A DNA stretch of 23,866 bases from a virus, in the IMG/VR virus record IMGVR_UViG_3300030406_001027, positions 15,407 to 39,272 of that record. The stretch is one strand, 5' to 3'. Position numbers and translations under genes: made by a program. The notes beneath the pieces were generated by a model, which saw only the letters and a program-made list of their open reading frames with translations, was not told the origin of the DNA and searched no databases. Positions within the stretch are counted from its first letter, which is position 1; each line of letters begins with the position of its first letter. This document shows, piece by piece, positions 18,120-23,866 of the stretch.

Positions 18120-18712
18120 TATTTTCTCTTTTTAGGTTTAAATATGTTAAAGTCGCCTCTAGCTGTATTTTTAAAAGTTTTATAAGTTCTACCTCTCATA
18201 CCTGAAACAGTTCTATCTTCAAGACCCATAGCTGCTAAACTTTCTTGATTTATTTTTCTAGGTTTGACTACAATAGATCTATCTTTAAACATACTAGCTT
18301 TAGCTCTATCTGTATATCTTTGTGTAATTTTTGTAAATGCTGCTTGTGATTTTGTTTCAGCAGCACCTAAAGCTTTTAATGCACCTTTATCTTTTGCTTT
18401 TTTCAAAGCTATTTTAGATACAGGTTTATTTGTAGATCTAAGTCCTTTAACTCCAGCAGCAGTTCTTTGTCTACTAGCTTTTAACTCTTTTTTAAGAGTT
18501 CTAAAAAACATCTTATTTTCTGCTTTCATAGCGTAGCTTTCAGCAGCAAGATCTGTCATAGACTTTTGACTCATACCCATATACTCAGGTGCTTCACCAA
18601 ACTTAGCACGTGCTGATTTTTCAGCTACTTTACTAGCTTCCATTCCAGCAAATCTACTAGGTGATTTTTGAGCAGGTAACTTAGTTACCTTGAACTTTTT
18701 CCATTTGATCAT
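18119..18712 (-). CDS. Basic hypothetical virion-type protein, 197 residues
   Basis: Not recognised. The product is Lys/Arg/Ala-rich and helical, with SPSRFAGMEASKVAEKSARA, LKASRQRTAAGVKGLRSTNK and a basic end (TARGDFNIFKPKKRK). A strong AGGAGA 5 nt upstream of the ATG shows it is well translated. It lies between the 1079-residue ejection-type gene and the tape-measure-like gene, so it is likely a packaged DNA-associated or ejection protein; function by position only. Confidence 0.6.
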   Translation of the reverse strand: MIKWKKFKVTKLPAQKSPSRFAGMEASKVAEKSARAKFGEAPEYMGMSQKSMTDLAAESYAMKAENKMFFRTLKKELKASRQRTAAGVKGLRSTNKPVSKIALKKAKDKGALKALGAAETKSQAAFTKITQRYTDRAKASMFKDRSIVVKPRKINQESLAAMGLEDRTVSGMRGRTYKTFKNTARGDFNIFKPKKRK

Positions 18713-18720
18713 ATTGTCTC

Positions 18721-19719
18721 CTAAAAGTAATCAGGGAATCTATTTTTTAGAATCTTTGTAGCTCTATCTAGAGATACGTTTTTAAGTTGTGGATTAGCAT
18801 CTAATAGCATAGCAACAACATTACTATCATCATTACTTACTACTTTACCAGTTGCTTTTGGTGTAAAGAACTCAGGGCCTTCTTCACCTACAACATAAGT
18901 TTTACCAGCTTCTGCCATACCACCTTTAGCTAAACCTCCTGATGTAGATTGTGCACCTCTTCCAAAGAAGAAAGACATAATACCTTTTTCAGATATATCT
19001 ATCTTACCATCTTTTCTCATTTTCTTAACTGCTTCTTCAATAATGTTTCTATCTATTCTTACTTCTTTTCCTGGTTTAGCTCTTTTCTTAGCTATTTTTT
19101 CTGCTTCAGCATAAATATCATCTAATGCTCTTCTATTTAAAGCTTCTGTATTTTTACCTGTAAAGAAGTTTTTAAATTTTTGACCAACACTACCTTCAAA
19201 AATATCACTCTCTGCAAGTACAGCTCTTACTTCATCTCTTTGTTGATCAGTAACTGGGCCAAGTACTTTAGATCTTTCTTTAATTCTATCTGCATATTCA
19301 CCTGATATTGCACCAGCTGTTACTGCATTATTTAATAATGATTGTGATATAGGTTGTCCTGTAGCAGATGATTTCATTAATCCAAGTCCTAATGTAAACA
19401 TAGGATTAGCCATAAGTGCTTCAAAACCACCTTTATCTTTCCATTGTGATTGTATACCAGCTAGATCCATACCAAAAAATCTTTTAGCTTGATCATTATT
19501 TATACCCATAACAGAATCAGGTACATTTGTATTTTGTGTATTTCTCTTAAAGGGATCTACATTTGGATTTCTAAATGGTGATTCTTTTCTATCATAACTA
19601 GGATTAGGAACTATACCTTGTTGATTTACCATAGGTGGCATAGCATCAGAACTTAATCCTGAAGGATCATCTGCTAATATACCTGTCGCTTTTCTTCTCA
19701 AATCATCTAAAAATGACAT
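18721..19719 (-). CDS. Internal virion protein with tape-measure-like C-terminal motif
   Basis: A 332-residue protein. The N-terminal third is polar and Pro/Asn-rich; a hydrophobic helix (ALMANPMFTLGLGLMKSSAT, about 100-119) follows, then a charged helical part. Residues 277-294 read VGEEGPEFFTPKATGKVV, close to the conserved VGExGPELxxPxxxGxVVxN segment found near the C-terminus of many phage tail tape measure proteins. A last small helical segment (MLLDANPQLKNVSLDRATKI and the end PDYF) resembles a UBA/CUE-like fold at best. Strong AGGAGA precedes the start. Confidence 0.6.
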   Translation of the reverse strand: MSFLDDLRRKATGILADDPSGLSSDAMPPMVNQQGIVPNPSYDRKESPFRNPNVDPFKRNTQNTNVPDSVMGINNDQAKRFFGMDLAGIQSQWKDKGGFEALMANPMFTLGLGLMKSSATGQPISQSLLNNAVTAGAISGEYADRIKERSKVLGPVTDQQRDEVRAVLAESDIFEGSVGQKFKNFFTGKNTEALNRRALDDIYAEAEKIAKKRAKPGKEVRIDRNIIEEAVKKMRKDGKIDISEKGIMSFFFGRGAQSTSGGLAKGGMAEAGKTYVVGEEGPEFFTPKATGKVVSNDDSNVVAMLLDANPQLKNVSLDRATKILKNRFPDYF

Positions 19720-20552
19720 TATAATATTCTCCTATCTAAGTTTCTTGATTTTAAAAAATCATAATATGGACTATCAGATACAGCTAATAATCCTTGTGTT
19801 GATCTTGGTGTATTTAATATACCTTTAACATCTGTATACAAATCTTGTATATAACTTTTTGATCCTACAAAATTAGATAAAAATTTTGAAGGTTCAGGTA
19901 ATCCTGTACTAGCAGTATCAACTGCTCTTATATTATTACCTACATTATTACCTACTTGTCTAATGTTATCCATTGTATCTTGTAATGTAACATTATCTGT
20001 ACCTGTGGTAACTAATCCACCAGTATCTAAAATACCTGTTGTCATAGGTCTGCCCATTTCTCTATTAAATTTAGCAGTTTGATACATTCCTTTAATACCT
20101 TGACCTACAACAAAATTTATTGGATTGCTTAAAACTTTTGTTACTGTTCCTAATGTTCCTGTAACTGTTGATGTATCGGATGCTATATTAGCTCTAATAT
20201 TATTAACAAGGTTAGAGCCAGTATCATTAGGGTTAATATAAGAAGTGCTTTTAGTTCCTATATTTGTATATGGACTTGGTACTCCTGGATCTTGTCCACC
20301 AGCATCATACGTTGTATCATTTCTTGTTGATGTTTCAGCATCTCTAGCTTGTTGTTCTTCATTATCTAATGATGGATAATCATCAAAATCTGTGGTACTT
20401 GTGGTACTTGTGTTATTTGAAGGACTTGTGGCAAATTCATCTATTGATACTGATGAATCTACTAAATCTGTAGAACCAGTATTGTAATCTTCTTCCATTG
20501 TAGCTTCTTGAGAAGTGCTACCTGCATCTCCTGCTGAACCTCCACCTGACAT
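19719..20552 (-). CDS. Ser/Thr/Asn-rich virion-type protein, 277 residues
   Basis: Not recognised. The N-terminal half is low-complexity and acidic (GSTSQEATMEEDYN; TSTTSTTDFDDYPS), the middle has a segment GTLGTVTKVLSNPINFVVGQ, and the C-terminus is more folded. It lies between the tape-measure-like and glycine-zipper proteins, joined by one-base overlaps, with a strong AGGAGG ribosome-binding site. Its place suggests an internal or tail-associated protein. Confidence 0.55.
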   Translation of the reverse strand: MSGGGSAGDAGSTSQEATMEEDYNTGSTDLVDSSVSIDEFATSPSNNTSTTSTTDFDDYPSLDNEEQQARDAETSTRNDTTYDAGGQDPGVPSPYTNIGTKSTSYINPNDTGSNLVNNIRANIASDTSTVTGTLGTVTKVLSNPINFVVGQGIKGMYQTAKFNREMGRPMTTGILDTGGLVTTGTDNVTLQDTMDNIRQVGNNVGNNIRAVDTASTGLPEPSKFLSNFVGSKSYIQDLYTDVKGILNTPRSTQGLLAVSDSPYYDFLKSRNLDRRIL

Positions 20553-21271
20553 TATAACAATCCTCCTAGTAATCCAAAGCCTCCACCTATTGCTGCACCC
20601 ATACCAGGTCTGCCAAACATATCACCAAGAGCTGCACCTGTTAATGCACCTCCAGCTGCCATACCTATTGGATTAGATTCAAATGATTGTGTTCCTTGTT
20701 GTACAGGGAATCCTGATGCAATAGGTGTAACTACATTAGAAAATCTTTGTAAGTTTTGATATGGAGCTAAATTTTGTTCTTGTTGTAATGATCTTAGTTC
20801 TTCACCAACAGCTGTTAAACTTGGTACTGCTCTTGCAGTTTGCAATTGTCTATTTCTTTCTGCATTGTATGCTTGAAAAGCTAAAGGTAATGCTTGTCTA
20901 CCTACTTGACTAACAACTTGCTGTTGAGACATAGGACTTCCAGGTGTTCTGCCTGCACCACTAAATTGTTGTGCAACATTTGTATAAGCACTTGATGCTA
21001 CGTCTGCAATTAATGGAGATAAAAATGGATTAGAATATTGTCCTGAAATTGTATTTGCTATTTCAGTATTTGCTAAATTTGCAAGATTCTCTTGTGCAGC
21101 TAAACCTTGCATTTGTTGTGTTGTAGGTGCAACATATTGTGGCCCTTGACCATAGATAGCACTAGCATCAGATATAATCTGATTTAAAGCTGGTTGAGCT
21201 GGTGCATATGGTTCATTACTTTGTATAGTAGTTCCACCACCACCTGATGAGCTTCCTCCTCCAAATGACAT
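20552..21271 (-). CDS. DNA-ejection-type protein with C-terminal glycine zipper
   Basis: A 239-residue protein. Gly/Ser-rich start (MSFGGGSSSGGGG), then Gln/Ala-rich helices (LNQIISDASAIYGQGPQYVA; NPFLSPLIADVASSAYTNVA), with AYNAERNRQLQTARAVPSLT around 133-152. The last 40 residues (AAGGALTGAALGDMFGRPGM and then IGGGFGLLGGLL) contain GxxxG repeats able to insert in membranes. This NPFL-SLI...AYxxERN...glycine-zipper order is one I associate with podovirus ejection proteins. AAGGAG precedes the ATG. Confidence 0.6.
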   Translation of the reverse strand: MSFGGGSSSGGGGTTIQSNEPYAPAQPALNQIISDASAIYGQGPQYVAPTTQQMQGLAAQENLANLANTEIANTISGQYSNPFLSPLIADVASSAYTNVAQQFSGAGRTPGSPMSQQQVVSQVGRQALPLAFQAYNAERNRQLQTARAVPSLTAVGEELRSLQQEQNLAPYQNLQRFSNVVTPIASGFPVQQGTQSFESNPIGMAAGGALTGAALGDMFGRPGMGAAIGGGFGLLGGLL

Positions 21272-21272
21272 A

Positions 21273-21707
21273 TTATTTTTTCTCCTTATTGTTTTTTTCT
21301 AATAAGACATGAGTTCTATTGTACCCAAATCTACTTAATACTTTTTGCCAACCTGGTCTAGCAATGAGTTCCATAGAATCACATTTGTTATCCCAAGCAA
21401 ACTTTTCTATATTTTTAATTAAGTGTTGCCACTTTTCTCTATGATGTCCTGTCATTATTCTAATGTTTAAACATCGTTTTAATGGTCTTTGTAAAATCTC
21501 AGTAACAACAACACCATAATATGGTGCTTCTTTGTTATCATTATCCCACAATATCCAAAGCTGCATCTTTTTATCTTTAATCCATTGTTTGATATTAGAT
21601 GCTAGAGCATAGCCATTTGATCTAGCTAATGCATCTGCAACATCTTTCTCAACATGTTTCCATGATCCATCGACCATATCTTCAGGTATATATACCAATT
21701 CAATCAT
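21273..21707 (-). CDS. GNAT-fold (acetyltransferase-like) phage protein
   Basis: A 144-residue protein. Residues 50-80 read LWILWDNDNKEAPYYGVVVT then a basic helix start; RIMTGHHREKWQHLIKNIEK (83-102) and CDSMELIARPGWQKVLSRFG (109-128) follow. The LWxxxD...xGVxxTE...GxxxxxWxxLxxxIExxAxxxxCxxxELxARxGWxxxLxxxGY order is the phage GNAT-like family that resembles T7 gp13. It may be a virion assembly factor or a true acetyltransferase; the acetyl-CoA loop is not the classical Q/RxxGxG/A. The ATG overlaps the upstream stop. Confidence 0.65.
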   Translation of the reverse strand: MIELVYIPEDMVDGSWKHVEKDVADALARSNGYALASNIKQWIKDKKMQLWILWDNDNKEAPYYGVVVTEILQRPLKRCLNIRIMTGHHREKWQHLIKNIEKFAWDNKCDSMELIARPGWQKVLSRFGYNRTHVLLEKNNKEKK

Positions 21708-22045
21708 GCAGACTTTTCGTCAAATATTTCCAAATAACTTATTATTATATCTACTGAATCTGTAGCACTCATAGTAGCTTTTAATATATCATTTTCTTCT
21801 AAAACTAAAGGCTTACTTACGACTTCTGTACTGGTATTAGCAGATAAGCTTTGTGTTCTTAAATATTCAAATGTAGCAGATCCTGAGCTATCTGTTACAA
21901 ATAACGTAATAGTTGGTGTATTTCCTGTTTTATTACTTATTCTAACAGATCTAATTATAATAGTTCTACCACTAGCAACTGTTAATAAACTTGTCTGAGC
22001 TGTTGTAGCTAGATTTACTCCTTTAACTTTATAATTATTAGCCAT
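21704..22045 (-). CDS. Beta-rich virion structural protein, 113 residues
   Basis: The product starts MANNYKVKGVNLATTAQTSL and consists of alternating short strands (RTIIIRSVRISN; PTITLFVTDSSG; DSVDIIISYLEIFD), probably a beta-sandwich. The pattern of MANxYKVxG..AxTxxxxLxTVxxG and later ExDxLxxT....V is common in small fibre-associated proteins of marine phages. It lies directly after the fibre genes, so it is likely a tail or decoration protein. One-base overlap with the fibre gene upstream. Confidence 0.65.
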   Translation of the reverse strand: MANNYKVKGVNLATTAQTSLLTVASGRTIIIRSVRISNKTGNTPTITLFVTDSSGSATFEYLRTQSLSANTSTEVVSKPLVLEENDILKATMSATDSVDIIISYLEIFDEKSA

Positions 22046-23091
22046 TATTTTGCCGTAGCTGGAATGTTATTAGATGATACTAAAGGTTCTGCTGCAAATG
22101 CCATATATACTATTGTATTACCGCTAGAGTTTGTCGCTGTATTTGCACTTCTCCATTTAAAACCATTTGATAAAATATCCATTTGGTTACTTGTATCTAA
22201 TTCAGCACCATTATTACTTGGTTGTAAAAAATCATTTGTTAAATTAAATCCAGGTCTTTTTGTATCATGTAATTTCCAATCTTCACTTCCTGTGCTAGAC
22301 AATTTTGTTAAAATAAAACCAGGTTTAAATCCTGTGTAAATAAATGCACCATTTGCATTTCCATTACCTGTATAAGAACCAAACTTACTAAATCCTTTTT
22401 TTGGTGCAAAAGCATAAACCATATAATCTTGACCAGAAGTACCAGTAGTTCCTACTTTTACTCCAACTGTGCTAGAGGTCATTCCAGCACCCCAAATAGC
22501 TGTCGCAGAAGCAACCGAATTATATGAATTAAGTTGATAATAATTATTTTGAGGTGTTGCACTTGATTTATGATGATAAACAAACCAAGCCTCAGCATGA
22601 CTTGTACATTTAAAAATAACAAATTCAGGTGTAACACCTAAACCATGTCCAATAGTTTGATTTCCTGAACCTGATAATGTTACTTTACTAATACTTATCC
22701 CTGCTGTCGTATTAACTGAAGTGTATGTTGTATTAATTGTTCCATCTGTGTTAGATGAGCCTTGACCACCACCAGCTTTCCAATTCCAAGAAACGAAAGT
22801 TTGACTTGAAGCATTTAATGGTGACCAATCTCCTAAGGAAAATCCATCACTATCAAAAGAAGTAATTGCATTAGTTAAACCTGTGCTTTCTGAATTATTT
22901 AAATTAGGAAATATGGCAGTTGATAATCCTTGTACAGATGTTTGAATTACATGATTAGTTGTTGTTGATCTAGCTTTACCCCAAGTCATATCAGGTTGAA
23001 ATCCAACTCCTGTTATAGATTGTGTTGAACCATTACCTGTATAAAGTTTAGTATTAAAATGATCTGATGGTTGAAAAGTTATATAAGCCAT
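22045..23091 (-). CDS. Tail fibre / receptor-binding-type protein, DUF7483-like, with three internal repeats
   Basis: A 348-residue Ser/Thr/Asn/Gly-rich beta-protein. Three degenerate repeats are visible: about 17-108 (YTGNG...GFQPDMTWGK...WNWKAGG), 139-232 (LSGSG...GVTPEFVIFK...YAFAPKK) and 240-338 (YTGNG...GFKPGFILTK...YMAFAAEP). Each repeat has the G(F/V)xPxxxxxK core and an aromatic/Ala end strand. This is the DUF7483-like fibre domain order I recall from marine phages, here as repeats. Probably binds the host surface. It overlaps the previous fibre gene by one base. Confidence 0.7.
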   Translation of the reverse strand: MAYITFQPSDHFNTKLYTGNGSTQSITGVGFQPDMTWGKARSTTTNHVIQTSVQGLSTAIFPNLNNSESTGLTNAITSFDSDGFSLGDWSPLNASSQTFVSWNWKAGGGQGSSNTDGTINTTYTSVNTTAGISISKVTLSGSGNQTIGHGLGVTPEFVIFKCTSHAEAWFVYHHKSSATPQNNYYQLNSYNSVASATAIWGAGMTSSTVGVKVGTTGTSGQDYMVYAFAPKKGFSKFGSYTGNGNANGAFIYTGFKPGFILTKLSSTGSEDWKLHDTKRPGFNLTNDFLQPSNNGAELDTSNQMDILSNGFKWRSANTATNSSGNTIVYMAFAAEPLVSSNNIPATAK

Positions 23092-23866
23092 TATCCAAAC
23101 TCCTTTATATTTTTAGTACATAACGCATAATACCCTGTAGGTACAGCATATTCAAATGCTCCAAAACCATTTCCATCTGCATTAGCTGAAGCTACGGCAG
23201 TTGTGCCAAAAAATCCTGAACCAAAGTTCCATTCTGTCCCCATTGATTTTCTATTTCCATTTAAAAATGTATATGTTCCATTTGAACCTAAGTTTGATAG
23301 TGCTAAACCACCTGTGCCACCTGATGTTGCTGGATTTGCTGAATTAAACCAAGTTCCATTTTTACCCCAATATAAATAACCATTATCTAAATCCATAGCT
23401 AACATAACAATATCGCCATTCGATAAAGCACCAACTGAACCTAAATTAGTTCCTGTTGAATGAAGTATTTGACCACCACTATCGTACAAACCTGCTGACA
23501 TATTATTACTTCCACCATAATAATCAGTAGCATTAAAATCAGCCGTATCTAAATTAACAAAACCTGATATTGAACTATCTGTTGAGCTTAAATTAGGTTT
23601 ATATTCTGCATACCATTTTCCAACACTAGCAGCTAAAGTTGCTGGAGTAGATGAAAAATTTGATGTGCTAGAAGTTCCTGTGCCTTTTGTATTTCCATTA
23701 GAATAAGTCGTTGCAGTGTTGTTTTGCTGTAAAGGATTTAATGTAGCAAAATTATTTGAAGGACTATCTATATTTTGAGTTACTGAGTTATTTACAGTAA
23801 ATGTGTTTGATTGACCTGAACTATCTGTTCCCATAGCAGCACTATTTTCAAATTTTAAAAAGAAAC
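23091..23866 (-). CDS. Fibre protein, C-terminal part with SPRY-like domain (gene continues past the right edge)
   Basis: The frame stays open from the right window edge; the ATG at 23834 is internal, because upstream residues FFLKFENSAAMGTDSSGQSN continue a lectin-like pattern (FxFxxSxAxGxDSSGxxNxF). A DSPSNNFATLNPL segment follows, then at about residues 70-240 from 23834 a SPRY/lectin-like domain: GKWYAEYKP, SGFVNLD, GDIVMLAMDLDNGYLYWGKN, NPATSGG and a terminal PTGYYALCTKNIKEFG. It is probably a tail fibre or host-binding protein cut by the window, and its true start lies outside. Confidence 0.7.
   Translation of the reverse strand, partial: FFLKFENSAAMGTDSSGQSNTFTVNNSVTQNIDSPSNNFATLNPLQQNNTATTYSNGNTKGTGTSSTSNFSSTPATLAASVGKWYAEYKPNLSSTDSSISGFVNLDTADFNATDYYGGSNNMSAGLYDSGGQILHSTGTNLGSVGALSNGDIVMLAMDLDNGYLYWGKNGTWFNSANPATSGGTGGLALSNLGSNGTYTFLNGNRKSMGTEWNFGSGFFGTTAVASANADGNGFGAFEYAVPTGYYALCTKNIKEFG

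Noticed and set aside
22064-22339. Plus-strand frame of 91 codons
   Set aside because: Antisense to the fibre gene, no start signal, reversed-codon composition.

Overview
The window looks like most of the genome of a small, low-GC, tailed double-stranded DNA phage, probably a podovirus-type phage of a marine alphaproteobacterium such as a SAR11-type host. The AT-rich codon use, short overlapping genes (TAATG and ATGA junctions), a terminase pair, internal-virion-like proteins, fibre proteins and lysis genes all show a phage. The host guess is weaker. It rests on base composition, on a DUF6456-like regulator (a family I associate with alphaproteobacteria) and on small basic proteins (DUF6321-, DUF5872-like) that I recall from marine phages. 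I recognise no integrase, RNA polymerase, DNA polymerase, primase or helicase in the window.

Layout. (1) 1773 down to 1, minus strand: very small, mostly basic proteins, then the small and large terminase subunits; the large subunit runs off the left edge. (2) 1774-2094: divergent control region with a near-perfect hairpin/palindrome, a spaced inverted repeat and a sigma70-like promoter pointing right. (3) 2095-6947, plus strand: about 19 short, mostly unrecognised early genes, including a Cro/CI-type HTH regulator (3458-3802). The few non-coding gaps (2781-2925, 4398-4483, 5090-5224) hold stem-loops rather than random spacer. (4) 8622 down to 6944, minus strand: a small island with an HNH nuclease, a DUF6456-like HTH protein and three unknowns. 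(5) 8635-11257, plus strand: DNA-metabolism block with a RecB/Cas4-like PD-(D/E)XK nuclease, an OB-fold ssDNA-binding protein with an SSB-like acidic tail, conserved unknowns and a MazG-like protein. (6) 23866 down to about 11157, minus strand: late block. In transcription order it holds two fibre/receptor-binding-type proteins, a beta-rich virion protein, a GNAT-fold protein, internal virion/ejection candidates including a 1079-residue protein, holin/spanin-type membrane proteins, a calcineurin-like phosphoesterase, a peptidoglycan hydrolase, a second cluster of tiny basic proteins and a holin candidate.

Both window ends are minus-strand late genes. The simplest reading is one late operon (terminase, then portal/capsid/tail genes outside the window, then fibres and ejection proteins) cut by an arbitrary linearisation point, so portal and capsid genes would lie outside. 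Early genes would be read rightward from near 2070 and late genes leftward from the same control region, with the two converging near 11257-11340.

The most unusual material is: structured RNA candidates in the early operon (about 88 and 87 nt, each beside a C-run/G-run hairpin); a repeated hairpin-plus-Shine-Dalgarno leader before two early genes; two clusters of tiny Lys/Arg-rich proteins in the late operon; a four-cysteine zinc-ribbon-like ORF antisense to the end of the MazG-like gene; and a fibre built from three degenerate repeats.
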